Part shown: one piece after another, positions 34,988-45,608 of the stretch
Position numbering within the stretch: position 1 is the first letter of the stretch
Layout: each line of letters starts with the position of its first letter
Assembly: GCA_964607765.1 (NCBI GenBank)
Contig: CAZSNT010000004.1
Span: 73,023 to 137,022 of the forward strand
DNA: 64,000 bases
Source: CAZSNT01 sp964607765
GTDB taxonomy: Bacteria > Verrucomicrobiota > Lentisphaeria > Oligosphaerales > JABHEG01
Reading direction: 5' to 3'
Position numbers and translations under genes: made by a program
The notes under the pieces: generated by a model
Databases searched by the model: none
What the model saw: the letters and a program-made list of their open reading frames with translations, nothing else
What the model was told of the DNA's origin: nothing

Positions 34988-35512
34988 ATGCTTGAGATAG
35001 CCAAAAGCAATGAGGCCCAATGGACGGCGGCCCGGACCAAACCGCGCTGCGAGAAGGTCGTCTCTGCCTATTGCGATCACCACGGCATCGCGTGTTATCT
35101 GCCGTGGCGGCGCGTGGCCAAACGGTACCAGCGTCGCACTGTCGTCTCCCATCTGCCCATGTTCTCGGGCTATGTGTTCGTCCAGGTCAGTTGGCCGGAC
35201 AAGACTGTCTTAAGGAACTCAGGCAAAATCGTGTCGATTCTGCCGATGGACGACACGCTGGAGACGGTCCTCATCTCGGAGTTACGCGGTCTGCAGTTGC
35301 TCGAAGAAGCTGCTGACGCCACCGAACTCGTGGTCCGATCAGAGATCGTCGCAGGAGAGACAGTGACGGTTGCTGCAGGTCCGCTCCAGGGCCTCACCGG
35401 TATGGTCGAGAGAAGACACCAGAAGACAAGGGTAACGGTCAACATAGAACTGCTTGGTCAATCGGTTTCGGCAGACCTGGATATCGGCGAAGTGGTTTCT
35501 ACCTCCTCCTGA
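34988..35512 (+). CDS. Specialised NusG paralogue (RfaH/UpxY-like antiterminator)
   Basis: The start is uncertain: an ATG at 34988 behind AGG gives 174 residues; a GTG at 34952 gives 186. The NGN domain is QWTAARTKPRCEKVVSAYC, then LPMFSGYVFVQV (the aromatic-rich strand that binds RNA polymerase). A KOW domain follows (VAGETVTVAAGPLQGLTGMV). Specialised paralogues of this kind promote elongation through one long operon, commonly for surface polysaccharide, through an ops-like leader site. The target here may be an operon outside the window or one of the nearby clusters. No ops-like element was found by eye. Confidence 0.88.
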   Translation: MLEIAKSNEAQWTAARTKPRCEKVVSAYCDHHGIACYLPWRRVAKRYQRRTVVSHLPMFSGYVFVQVSWPDKTVLRNSGKIVSILPMDDTLETVLISELRGLQLLEEAADATELVVRSEIVAGETVTVAAGPLQGLTGMVERRHQKTRVTVNIELLGQSVSADLDIGEVVSTSS

Positions 35513-35990
35513 ACACTTGTTTCCAGAAGGGACATCCCGTCCCCACAACGTCCGGTTGCCATCGGCTTCCGAGGCCGATAGCCCACAATCCGGGCACGCT
35601 ACGCCCCGTCGCTTATGCAGACAGTAAGTGCATAGACGACGACGGATGAGGCGTCAAGGAGGGGGGAGACAGACTTAAGCTGACAGCGCTCAACGGTTCG
35701 TCAAGTCCATCTGCCCCGAATTCCCCAGAGCGTCGGTAGTCCCAGGTCCGTCAAGGTATCCATTCTGGGAACAGAGACGTTCGGACAGGCCACTATCTTA
35801 CAGCGCTCTTGCAGAAAAAGGGGCAGGAGGTAGCGCGAACTGCCTCTCCTGGTCACGAACGAAGAACGTGTAAACGCGGTACGGGCCGCGTCCTGTCCCT
35901 GGTCGGCAATTTGGTCGGTTGACATCGACCGCGACCGGTTCTGGGCGCACATTGCTCACGGGACATGGAGTGTCTGCGGTTGGAGGTCCG
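35513..35990. other. Intergenic region with no convincing gene
   Basis: This 478-base stretch between the NusG paralogue and the next rightward gene holds no convincing frame; short minus-strand frames have no ribosome binding site or domain. A 6-bp hairpin (ATCGGC, 7-base loop, GCCGAT, 35561-35579) lies 48 bases after the NusG stop but has no T tract. The promoter of the rightward block presumably lies in its second half. Confidence 0.6.
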
Positions 35991-37568
35991 ATGACGAAGT
36001 CAGGCAAACACAGATGGACGTTCCCGGCGCGATTCCGGACTGGTGCCTACGGCTGGAAGGCATCGAAGCTGGCATGTAAGCGTGTGCGGGAAGCTGTCGG
36101 GGAAATCCAGCGTGTCGCGCGCAGGGATCCGGTCTTGGCCGGTGAGGGCGCGGTGCGTTTGATGGAGAAGCTCTGGCCGGCACTGGAAAAGGTAGACACC
36201 TCCTCCGGCGCCTTGGGCAATACTGTCAACAAGGCAGTCGAGGCGCTGGTGCAGATCGTCATTGACGCTTCGGCCGACGCACCGACGCGCTCGAAGTGGC
36301 TGGATCGCCTCTGGCAAGCCATGGAAGAGGATGGGGTCGATTACCTGGCGGAAGCCGGAGCCCGGTGGGGCGAGCTGTGCGGCTCGCGGGAAGTCGCGGC
36401 CCAGTGGGGGGAACGGCTCTTGCCATACCTCCGCATGTCTTGGGGCGGGGAGTGGGGCGATGGTGGCCGCTACTACGGGCCGGCGCCAGCGTGTCTGTCG
36501 TGCCTCGTGACCTGCGGCAGGTATGACGAGGTGCTCGAGCTGATCGATGCCGCACCGTACGTGACGTGGCACTACCGGCGGTACGGCGTTCAGGCCCTGG
36601 CCGCCATGGGAAGGATAGACGAGGCGGTGGATTACGCGAGGGCGTCCGTCAGTGCCTACGACGCCGGAGCACCAATCGCCGACGCGTGCGAACAGGTCCT
36701 GCTGGCTGCCGGCAGAACAGAGGACGCGTACCGGGATTGGGCGTTGGGCGCAAATCTCTGCGGTACCAACCTGGCGACCTTCCGTGCCATCGCGAAGAAG
36801 TACCCACACAAGGAGCCGGCCGGAATCCTGAGCGACCTCATCCAGTGGACTGCAGGTGACGAAGGGCGCTGGTTCGCCACTGCCAAGGCCCTGGGACTGC
36901 TTGACCTGGCCGCGGATCTGCCGAAACGCTCCCCCTGTGACCCCAAGACGCTCAACCGGGCCGCCCGAGATCATCGCGAGGACAATCCCAAATTTGCACT
37001 CGACGTGGCGCTGGCCTCTCTTCGCTGGCTGACTGAGGGCCACGGCTACGAGGTCACTGCACTCGACGTAGTCGACGCCTTCCGCACCGCCACCCAGGCA
37101 GCCGAGAAGCTTGGTCGGACAGAAGAAGCCGCGGCCGAGATCGGACAGTTGCTGAAGAGCGACGGTCCTGCCACCGCGTTCGTGCGCCAGGTACTCGAAC
37201 GACGCATGGAGGCGATGGGAGACTGGCTGTTGGCAGACGGTCCTGAAGGCGACTGCTACGTGGCTGCGTACGAGGCCGTGGCGAAGATGACGGAAGGCAC
37301 GCCGCCAGGCGAACTCGCAGAACAGGACGTCTTCCTCGTCCACGGCAGCGTCGTGCCGCAGGTTGGACCAGACGCGGGACGACGCATTGACCACGCATGG
37401 GTCGAGACCGGCGATCAGACAATCGAGGTGCACGGTGGAAGAAGCGCTGCGGTAGCCCGGGATCACTACTACGAAGTCACACAAGCCCGCGTGCGCGTCA
37501 GATATAACCCGTTTGAGGCATTGACTCACTTGCTCCGGAACAGACACTACGGGCCGTGGGACATCTGA
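35991..37568 (+). CDS. Helical-repeat protein with putative papain-like C-terminal domain
   Basis: The ATG at 35991 has GGAGG 5 bases upstream; a longer frame to 35919 is rejected. The 525-residue protein has an N-terminal helical region (FPARFRTGAYGWKASKLACK, then DPVLAGEGAVRLMEKLWPALE) and TPR-like repeats (YDEVLELIDAAPYVTWHYRR, GRIDEAVDYARA). The last 110 residues hold Cys422 in GDCYVAAYEA, His468 in RIDHAWVE and Glu479 in TIEVHGG. That order (GxCY...HAWVE...acidic) is the one expected of a papain-like peptidase or transglutaminase-like fold, so a Cys-His-acidic triad is plausible. The substrate is unknown. A second solenoid gene and a metallopeptidase gene follow in the same operon. Confidence 0.75.
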   Translation: MTKSGKHRWTFPARFRTGAYGWKASKLACKRVREAVGEIQRVARRDPVLAGEGAVRLMEKLWPALEKVDTSSGALGNTVNKAVEALVQIVIDASADAPTRSKWLDRLWQAMEEDGVDYLAEAGARWGELCGSREVAAQWGERLLPYLRMSWGGEWGDGGRYYGPAPACLSCLVTCGRYDEVLELIDAAPYVTWHYRRYGVQALAAMGRIDEAVDYARASVSAYDAGAPIADACEQVLLAAGRTEDAYRDWALGANLCGTNLATFRAIAKKYPHKEPAGILSDLIQWTAGDEGRWFATAKALGLLDLAADLPKRSPCDPKTLNRAARDHREDNPKFALDVALASLRWLTEGHGYEVTALDVVDAFRTATQAAEKLGRTEEAAAEIGQLLKSDGPATAFVRQVLERRMEAMGDWLLADGPEGDCYVAAYEAVAKMTEGTPPGELAEQDVFLVHGSVVPQVGPDAGRRIDHAWVETGDQTIEVHGGRSAAVARDHYYEVTQARVRVRYNPFEALTHLLRNRHYGPWDI

Positions 37569-37623
37569 TCGTCGGACTCATCTCGGAGCCCGCCTCGACC
37601 ACCATATACAGGAACAGGCCGAC

Positions 37624-38478
37624 ATGTCCCGCGCCAGAGTCACAACCGAGATCGAGCGTTACGTGGCAACAGGCGACCACGACATGCTGTGCCTGGCGTG
37701 GCCCGGTGGTGATCACGTCGAACGCATGGAGCGGGGAGAGCGGGAACTCCGAGAAGCGTTGCTTGCTGAAGTGAAGCACCGGGTTGGCGCACCCGACGTG
37801 ACGGCCGTAGCGCGCGGCATCGACCTTCTGAGGCTCGGACGGGAGAAGGCAGAGCCCATGGTGCGCGGCCTCTTCCCTCGGGCCGAACAGGATACCGTGT
37901 TGACTCTTGTAGAACGTTCGGTCGTCTTCGTCACACCCGACAGCATTGAGTCGCTCCTACTCGAGATCCACTGGCCCAGTTCAGCATGGAAGATCGCCAA
38001 CCTGTATCTGGCCAGCGTCGGGGCCGAACTGCTTGGTGAAGACGCGCCAGGTATTCTCGGCTACAGCGAAGAGACCACCTGCTATGTGTCCCTCGACTAC
38101 TTCCGACAGGACGATCCCTTTGCCGACTTTGTCATCCACGAGATCGCCCACGTCTTTCACAACTGCAAGCGCCGGACAGCGGGGCTCAAAGAAACGCGGA
38201 CACGCGAGTGGCTCTTGGACATCGACTATGCCAAGCGCGAGACCTTCGCCTACGCCTGCGAGGCCTATTCCCGCATCCTGGAACGCGCATCCGCCGCAAG
38301 AGAGCGCCGCGCTCTGGCCGCGGAGTTCACCGGCTTCGACGTCACCGATGATCGCGTCAACGCCGAGGAAGTCGCCGACCTTGTCCGAGCCGCCTGCGAC
38401 CGCCGTAATGGCTGGAAGCACATCCTCGCCCATTGCGCGGGGGAACAGGGAGATGCAGGAGGAGGACGGACCAGATGA
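37624..38478 (+). CDS. HEXXH-type putative metallopeptidase
   Basis: The 284-residue protein contains VIHEIAHVFHNC, with His172, Glu173 and His176 forming a zincin HEXXH site. A plausible third ligand is Glu in RETFAYACEAYSR about 35 residues later, the gluzincin arrangement. There is no signal peptide, so it would act in the cytoplasm. AGGAA lies 8 bases upstream of the start. Its stop overlaps the next start (ATGA), and it follows the papain-like protein by 55 bases. A second peptidase in the operon hints at proteolytic signalling or toxin activation. Confidence 0.8.
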   Translation: MSRARVTTEIERYVATGDHDMLCLAWPGGDHVERMERGERELREALLAEVKHRVGAPDVTAVARGIDLLRLGREKAEPMVRGLFPRAEQDTVLTLVERSVVFVTPDSIESLLLEIHWPSSAWKIANLYLASVGAELLGEDAPGILGYSEETTCYVSLDYFRQDDPFADFVIHEIAHVFHNCKRRTAGLKETRTREWLLDIDYAKRETFAYACEAYSRILERASAARERRALAAEFTGFDVTDDRVNAEEVADLVRAACDRRNGWKHILAHCAGEQGDAGGGRTR

Positions 38479-39113
38479 CGCCGACAGCAACCGTGAAGAT
38501 TCCCTGGCGTGGACACGTTCGGTCCGTCCAGCCGCGCATCCGCTTGCTGCGCTCGTTCGATGAGCGCTCGCACTCCTACCTGGGATACAACCTGCTGATC
38601 GATGGATGGACTGGCGATGAACGGCGGCAGTTCTGGATCGCCATCGGCAAGGCAGCCCAGGCCAAACACCAGTTCCGCGTCGGTGACGAGGTGTCCGGCA
38701 AGGGCGTTGTGGTTGACGATCCCCGGATGGAAGTGGCGGAACTGTATAAGATCAGTGCTCTGAAGCTCATTTCACACTCAGAATCTGATGGCCCATTGAC
38801 CGGCCCGCCGTGGCACAGCCTGGCCCCCGATCTGCCGATCTATCGGGAGCGCGGACACCGGCGTCTGGCTGCGAGAACCTACGAGGACAAGTGCCTCTCC
38901 TGCATGTGGGGCTGCCGGATGCCGGTCGAGATGATCATCGACCACTGGAACCCACGCCAGCGGCGGTACCGTCTCGAGACCTGGTGCTACGGTCCGAAGA
39001 GCTGTTCGCTCTACCGATCTGGCCCCAAGCGAAAAGTGCCCGGACGGAAGGGCATGAGTTACACCGAAGAAGACTGGATCGACGAGGATGCCACGGCACA
39101 CCGAGACGATTGA
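38475..39113 (+). CDS. Four-cysteine small protein of unknown function
   Basis: The ATG at 38475 overlaps the preceding stop (ATGA). The 212-residue protein has an N-terminal beta-rich half (VKIPWRGHVRSVQPRIRLLR, YLGYNLLIDGW, FRVGDEVSGKGVVVDD) and a C-terminal half with CLSCMWGC (Cys x2 Cys x3 Cys) and two more Cys in TWCYGPKSC. These may bind zinc. I do not recognise the family, but the FRVGDEVSGKG segment resembles an OB-like strand pair. Nucleic-acid binding is a guess. Confidence 0.7.
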   Translation: MTPTATVKIPWRGHVRSVQPRIRLLRSFDERSHSYLGYNLLIDGWTGDERRQFWIAIGKAAQAKHQFRVGDEVSGKGVVVDDPRMEVAELYKISALKLISHSESDGPLTGPPWHSLAPDLPIYRERGHRRLAARTYEDKCLSCMWGCRMPVEMIIDHWNPRQRRYRLETWCYGPKSCSLYRSGPKRKVPGRKGMSYTEEDWIDEDATAHRDD

Positions 39114-40527
39114 GGAGTCGAGGGGACGCCACCTGGTGCAGTCGCCCATGGAACCAGCAACTGACAAACCCATAGGATCGGCAGTCCATGACCGCCTCGT
39201 TGCGGGGATAGAGGCGGCCCTGCGACACGGCAGTTTCATTCCCTACAGAGGTTGTAGTGCCTTCGTCGCCGGGCTTGATGAGACGGCTGAGCACATCCGG
39301 AAGCTGCCGAACAGAGAACACGCTTCACTGAAGGTCGAACTCTTCGAGCTGCTCCTCTCGGGGGTGTATGCGAAGGCGGACGAAGTGGACGACTCGGACG
39401 GTTCCCTGTCCCGTCTGTTCCACGAGGTATTCTGCGATTGGATTCGCGCGCGGCAGAAGGCGGGAGCTGCCCCGGACGAGACCGTCGCAGTCATCCTTGG
39501 CTGGATGAAGAACGACGACTACGGGTTCTGCCACGACCTGGAGGGTGAGATTGCCGGCGCGCTGAACAGCGACGGTTTCACGGTCTTCCGCCGGCGACAC
39601 GAAGAGGAGTTGGCCGGCCTGCTGAGTGAGCACGACCTGTCCTTGCCCGTCGGAGACCAGGAAGTGCCTTGGGCCATTCGCCACCAGGTGGAGACCCTCA
39701 AGAAGATGCTCAAAGCCCGCGGCGCCTCAACGTCCTTCATCCGGCTTGCTGAGGACTTTGGGGTCACAGAGAAGGACTGTTACGAGATTGCCGAGTTGCT
39801 GGGAAAGCGTGGCAGACACGCCCATGCACTCACCTGGGCTGACCGTGGACTGGGACTGCCCGAGCCCATGTCACATCGCGATCGTGCGTTTGGCAGCCTG
39901 GCGCATCTCCGTCGGAAGCTGCTTGTGGAACTTGGGCGAAGCGAGGAAGCGCTGTTCTCGGCGTGGGAGGAGTACGAAGCGTGCCCGTCATGGTTCACCT
40001 ACCGGGAACTGATGGCGTGTGTCGAGAGCGGGAAAGAGAAGGAGTGGCATGACAAGGCCTTCGGAATCGCGTCTCCCGATCGGCTCTCGGAGTTCATCGA
40101 GCTATGCAGCGAGACAGGCGAGTGGGAGCGGCTGGCTGCAGCCCTGAGGGATGTCACGCCGGAGAGTCTTGAGCAGTTCAGCCATTACACCACCGAGAAG
40201 GCGGCACGCGGCCTCGCCGAGCAGCACCCGGAAGTCGCGGCGAAGGTCTGCCAGGCGCTCGGCCTGCGAATCGTGAACGCCGGCAAGAGCAAATACTACC
40301 GCTATGCCTTGGACCACCTCGAGAAGGCGAAGAAGCTGTATCTCGAATGTGGTCGGGCCGCGGAATGGGACGCGCTTGTGGCGTTCGTTCGGGAGCGGCA
40401 CAGCCGCAAATCCGGCTTCATGCCTGGCTTCGAGGCCATTGTGACGGGCCGCTTCGGCAGAGGCGGAGGACGCCCCGAGAGTTTCGAATCCAGGGCCCGG
40501 GCTCGTTGGGAGAAGCTCTCACGCTGA
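39088..40527 (+). CDS. Helical-repeat protein resembling DUF6880
   Basis: The frame opens at ATG 39088 (26-base overlap with the previous gene) or at ATG 39148; neither has an obvious ribosome binding site, and coupling favours the first. Most of the 479 residues are helical repeats of TPR/DUF6880 type: SFIRLAEDFGVTEKDCYEIA, HAHALTWADRGLGLPE, and a closing HSRKSGFMPGFEAIVTGRF that I associate with DUF6880. Such proteins are scaffolds with no enzyme motif visible. Together with the N-terminal part of the first gene of the block, it could form a solenoid platform for the two putative peptidases. Confidence 0.75.
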   Translation: MPRHTETIEESRGRHLVQSPMEPATDKPIGSAVHDRLVAGIEAALRHGSFIPYRGCSAFVAGLDETAEHIRKLPNREHASLKVELFELLLSGVYAKADEVDDSDGSLSRLFHEVFCDWIRARQKAGAAPDETVAVILGWMKNDDYGFCHDLEGEIAGALNSDGFTVFRRRHEEELAGLLSEHDLSLPVGDQEVPWAIRHQVETLKKMLKARGASTSFIRLAEDFGVTEKDCYEIAELLGKRGRHAHALTWADRGLGLPEPMSHRDRAFGSLAHLRRKLLVELGRSEEALFSAWEEYEACPSWFTYRELMACVESGKEKEWHDKAFGIASPDRLSEFIELCSETGEWERLAAALRDVTPESLEQFSHYTTEKAARGLAEQHPEVAAKVCQALGLRIVNAGKSKYYRYALDHLEKAKKLYLECGRAAEWDALVAFVRERHSRKSGFMPGFEAIVTGRFGRGGGRPESFESRARARWEKLSR

Positions 40528-40573
40528 GGGAGGGCGGCCAGAGCATACACAGAGAGGGACGGAGAACGACGCG

Positions 40574-40972
40574 ATGGCCAGGAAGAAACGACGGAGGCTG
40601 GATCCGAGCAAGTTCACGTTCACGGTGCAATTCGTGCCGCCGCCCGCAGGTTCTGAACTGCGGTTGCCCAACACGACCAGCCCGGATATAGAGCAGCTTG
40701 CTGCGGCCACCCTCGATGATTTGTTGAGGAACACTTCCGCTGGCGAGCGCGATGGGTCAGCGCCGGTGACGCCGTCTCCGCCTCCGGGCGCGAAGCCTAA
40801 GAAGAGGCGGCGCCTACCAAGCAAGTTCACCGTGCGGTTGGTCGCACCTGGCACGTACCCGGATTTGGAGCCCAACCCCGACAACCCGTACACAATGCTG
40901 CCTGACGAGACTCGGATGAGGCTGTTGATAGAAGACCTCGCGAAGCTGTGGCAAGGCGCGGCAAGCGACTGA
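40574..40972 (+). CDS. Small basic protein with duplicated KKRRRL segment
   Basis: This 132-residue protein contains two copies of a basic motif followed by a short strand: KKRRRLDPSKFTFTVQFVPPP and KKRRRLPSKFTVRLVAP. It is an internal duplication (positions about 4-25 and 76-93) joined by a Ser/Pro/Gly-rich linker. The basic patches may bind nucleic acid or acidic partners. No family is recognised. GGAG lies about 11 bases upstream. It is the last gene before the tRNA. Confidence 0.65.
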   Translation: MARKKRRRLDPSKFTFTVQFVPPPAGSELRLPNTTSPDIEQLAAATLDDLLRNTSAGERDGSAPVTPSPPPGAKPKKRRRLPSKFTVRLVAPGTYPDLEPNPDNPYTMLPDETRMRLLIEDLAKLWQGAASD

Positions 40973-41242
40973 TCATGGGGTGAGGTCGTGTTTAGCGGTG
41001 ACGGCTATGGGGTAGGCCAGCGCGAAGACGCTCCACGACGTACGCGCCATTTCCGTTTCCGTTTCGCCCAAACGGTGTTTCCTCCTCGTTACTCTCGCAG
41101 ATTGGGACGGGCACCCGTGTTCCCGCTGAGCACAAACTGAGCTCAGATTATTGGGACGGTATTGGGACTAAAGCGCCTCACGTTTTCGCTTGATTGCGCA
41201 CCATTGCACACGATTTCATCTTCTGATGTGAGGGCAAAGAAA
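40973..41242. other. Non-coding end of the accessory region
   Basis: No gene is visible. The sequence includes three direct copies of ATTGGGAC(GG) at 41101, 41150 and 41161. A minus-strand frame of 24 codons (starting ATG GCG CGT ACG) may be an integrase-like remnant, but this cannot be confirmed by eye. Confidence 0.5.
41101..41168. repeat. Three direct copies of ATTGGGAC(GG)
   Basis: Copies lie at 41101-41110, 41150-41159 and 41161-41168, in the short stretch between the last accessory gene and the tRNA terminator. They could be integrase arm-type sites or remnants of an attachment site. No integrase is present. Confidence 0.45.
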
Positions 41243-41279
41243 AAGCCCTAACAAGCTCGGAATAGGCTTGTTAAGGCTT
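41243..41279 (-). terminator. Rho-independent terminator of tRNA-Pro
   Basis: A 13-bp stem with one mismatch (AAGCC-TTAACAAGC against GCTTGTTA-GGGCTT, 9-base loop), read on the minus strand, is followed by TTTTTCTTT. It begins 8 bases after the tRNA 3' end. Confidence 0.88.
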
Positions 41280-41286
41280 AAAAAGA

Positions 41287-41364
41287 TGGTCGGGACGGCG
41301 AGATTCGAACTCGCGACCTTTTGACCCCCAGTCAAACGCGCTAACCAGACTGCGCTACGTCCCG
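41287..41364 (-). tRNA. tRNA-Pro, anticodon GGG
   Basis: Read on the minus strand, this has a 7-bp acceptor stem (CGGGACG pairing with CGTCCCG), a D arm (TAGCGCAGTCTGGTTAGCGC), an anticodon arm TTTGACT-GGG-GGTCAAA and a T arm containing GTTCGAATC. The discriminator A and a genomically encoded CCA occupy 41287-41290. Its 3' end faces the accessory region, so the region may have entered at this tRNA. Confidence 0.95.
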
Positions 41365-41710
41365 ACCTAGGGAAGCCGAATCAGCTGATTAACTTAGCCT
41401 GAGGACGGGGGTTTGCAAGGAAGGGGCGGGGGGATTGCTGGTTTGTTGGATTGCTGGATTGCCGGATTGCCCGATCGAGGGGACCGGAAGGGCTGGTCGT
41501 GAGTCGTGAGTCGCGAGTCGCAAGTCGAATGCTGGGATGCCGAGATGCCGGAATTCCCACGGATGCCGGGCCACGGATCCCGGATTGGGGTGGCGTCCTC
41601 GTCCTCTTCCCTCGATCCGCTGCGACGCTGGGATGGTGTGACAGCACGTCGGCGTCACGGACTCATGACGTCACGGAACCAGCGAATCAATGAGGGGCGG
41701 GAGCACAAAC
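41365..41710. repeat. Intergenic tandem repeats of 8 and 7 bp
   Basis: No gene lies here. Bases 41433-41472 hold five imperfect 8-bp units of the form GATTGCTG. Bases 41496-41527 hold units of GTGAGTC/GCGAGTC type. A GGATGCCGAGATGCCGG stretch follows. The repeats resemble slippage-generated filler in PVC-type genomes. Confidence 0.8.
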
Positions 41711-42796
41711 TCAGGCGAGTTCTTCGGCGAGGCGTTTCTCGGAGTCCGCCGCCATGATCTCGGCGAGCAGTTCGTCCATACCGCCTTCGAGGATGTTGGT
41801 GAGGTCGTAGAGGGTGACGCTGTAACGGTGGTCGCTGACGCGATTCTGGGGGAAGTTGTAGGTGCGGATGCGCTCGCTGCGGTCGCCTGTTCCGACCTGC
41901 TGCCGGCGCTCAGCCGCGCTCTTGGCGGCCTCCTCGGCCTGCTTGCGCTCGAGCAGACGCGAGCGCAGGATGCGCATGGCAATGTCCTTGTTGCGGTGCT
42001 GCGACTTCTCCTGCTGGCTGGTAACAACCAGTCCGGTCGGGACGTGAGTGATGCGCACGGCGGAATCGGTGGTGTTGACGCTTTGACCGCCGGGGCCTTG
42101 GGAGCGGAACACGTCGATGCGCAGTTCTTCCGGATTCACCTCGATGTCCACCTCGGCCGCTTCGGCAAGGACGGCAACCGTGACCGTGGAGGTGTGAATG
42201 CGGCCGCTGGACTCGGTGACCGGGATCCGCTGCACGCGGTGCACGCCACTCTCGAGCCGCATGCGTTCGAACACGTTCTGGCCCTGCAGCGAGAATGAGA
42301 CCGACTTGACGCCGCCGAGGTCGCTCTGGGAGAGGTCGAGGAACTCGGTGCGCCAGCCGTTCTGTTCGGCGAAACGGGTATACATGCGCAGCAGATCAGC
42401 AGCGAACAGGCCCGCCTCATCGCCTCCGGCCGCGGGCCGGATTTCCACGATGATGTTACGGTCCTGGTTCGGGTGCGGCGGCAGGATGTGCGCAATGATC
42501 TCGCGCTCCAGGCCCCCGAGGCGTTTGCCGAGATCCTCGATCTCGCCCCGGACGACCTCGAGGAACTCCTCGTCCTCTTCGATCTCGAGGAGTTCGCGGC
42601 TGTCAGCGAGTTCGCCCTTGAGTTTGCCCTGCTCGTTCCAGCACTCCATGAGCCGGGTAAGACGCTGGTACTCGCGGTTCAGCTTTTCGTAGGCGCGCGG
42701 AGCGCCGCCGCTGGCGTTGAAGTCGAACGAGGCGATGGCCTGTTCGACTTCACGCAAGCGCGATTCCGCTTTGCTGATATAGGCGTCGAGCTGCAC
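41711..42796 (-). CDS. prfA: Peptide chain release factor 1
   Basis: The 361-residue protein begins at a GTG; the predicted N-terminus has the coiled-coil start expected for RF1. It carries the GGQ peptidyl-hydrolase motif in GPGGQSVNTTDSAVRITH (about residue 235) and the stop-codon-recognition tripeptide Pro-Val-Thr in RVQRIPVTESSGRIHTS, the RF1 pattern for UAA and UAG. It ends translation on the ribosome. It is immediately downstream of rpmE, 27 bases away and in the same direction, an arrangement common in bacteria. Confidence 0.97.
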   Translation of the reverse strand: MQLDAYISKAESRLREVEQAIASFDFNASGGAPRAYEKLNREYQRLTRLMECWNEQGKLKGELADSRELLEIEEDEEFLEVVRGEIEDLGKRLGGLEREIIAHILPPHPNQDRNIIVEIRPAAGGDEAGLFAADLLRMYTRFAEQNGWRTEFLDLSQSDLGGVKSVSFSLQGQNVFERMRLESGVHRVQRIPVTESSGRIHTSTVTVAVLAEAAEVDIEVNPEELRIDVFRSQGPGGQSVNTTDSAVRITHVPTGLVVTSQQEKSQHRNKDIAMRILRSRLLERKQAEEAAKSAAERRQQVGTGDRSERIRTYNFPQNRVSDHRYSVTLYDLTNILEGGMDELLAEIMAADSEKRLAEELA

Positions 42797-42823
42797 GGGT
42801 TATGACGTGGGGGTCGAACGGTG

Positions 42824-43024
42824 TCACTTCAGGCCATAGCGACGGCGGAAGCGGTCGACGCGTCCCTCGGTGTCGACCAGCTTCTGCTTGCCGGTGAAGA
42901 ACGGGTGGCACTTGGCACAGATGCCGACCTTCGCTTCTTTGACCGTGGACATCACGTCGAACTCCGCACCGCACGCACACGAGATCTTCGCAGGCGTGTA
43001 CTTCGGATGGATGTCGCTCTTCAT
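42824..43024 (-). CDS. rpmE: 50S ribosomal protein L31, zinc-binding form
   Basis: The 66-residue protein matches L31: KSDIHPKYTPAKISCACGAEF, then VGICAKCHPFFTGKQKLVDTEG and RVDRFRRRYG. The four cysteines (CAC...CAKC) show it is the zinc-containing C+ type. GAGG lies 8 bases before the ATG. It sits between pnp and prfA. Confidence 0.97.
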   Translation of the reverse strand: MKSDIHPKYTPAKISCACGAEFDVMSTVKEAKVGICAKCHPFFTGKQKLVDTEGRVDRFRRRYGLK

Positions 43025-43053
43025 GGTTCTGTCCTCTGGGGTTTGGCTCCTGC

Positions 43054-45153
<2,100 letters not shown>

Positions 45154-45608
45154 TCTCTACTGTTCTCCTTGACCCTGTCGCAAGGACGTACGTCGCGGGT
45201 CAGCCTGCAGATCTCGTGTAGTTGCGGCTGGTGGGGTTCCGACCCCGGCTCGCGGCGGCATCCGGCGGGAAAACGTTGCTTGTGCGGGTGAGTCGTGCCA
45301 GGGAGAAGGCAGCTGCATGCGGAATTGCGGTATAAAAGACCGGTGTCTGCTGAGTGGCTTGCCGCGGTCTCTCGTGTCCAGTCCCTTATACCGGCCGAAT
45401 TCCACACACACCTTCCCGAACACGTTGTGCCGCTTTCCGGCTACAGCGTTTCCGCGCTGGTCTGTTCCTTGCCTTCCGTCTACTGTCTATGTTCGTATTC
45501 TGTGGGCAATCGTGGTGGTCAACGTCGAAACTGACGTCCCGAGACTGCTTGCGCCAAGTCCCGGAACGCGGGGATGCCGCCGCCAGTTGCCCCCGCTCTG
45601 CACGTGTG
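45154..45608. other. Long rpsO-pnp intergenic region without a visible gene
   Basis: The gap is 455 bases, much longer than usual for rpsO-pnp. No frame has a credible start. It likely contains the pnp leader and its own promoter; a TATAAG (45390-45385, minus strand) could be a -10, but the -35 is weak. An autoregulatory RNase III-type hairpin was not evident. Confidence 0.5.

Noticed and set aside
36000..37547. Long minus-strand frame of 515 residues
   Set aside because: It is antisense to the helical-repeat/papain-like gene, which has a strong ribosome binding site and repeat patterns; the minus frame has no motif.
1..41240. Integrase, transposase or CRISPR genes in the accessory region
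   Set aside because: None was recognised in the visible frames, so mobility rests only on the tRNA boundary and gene content.
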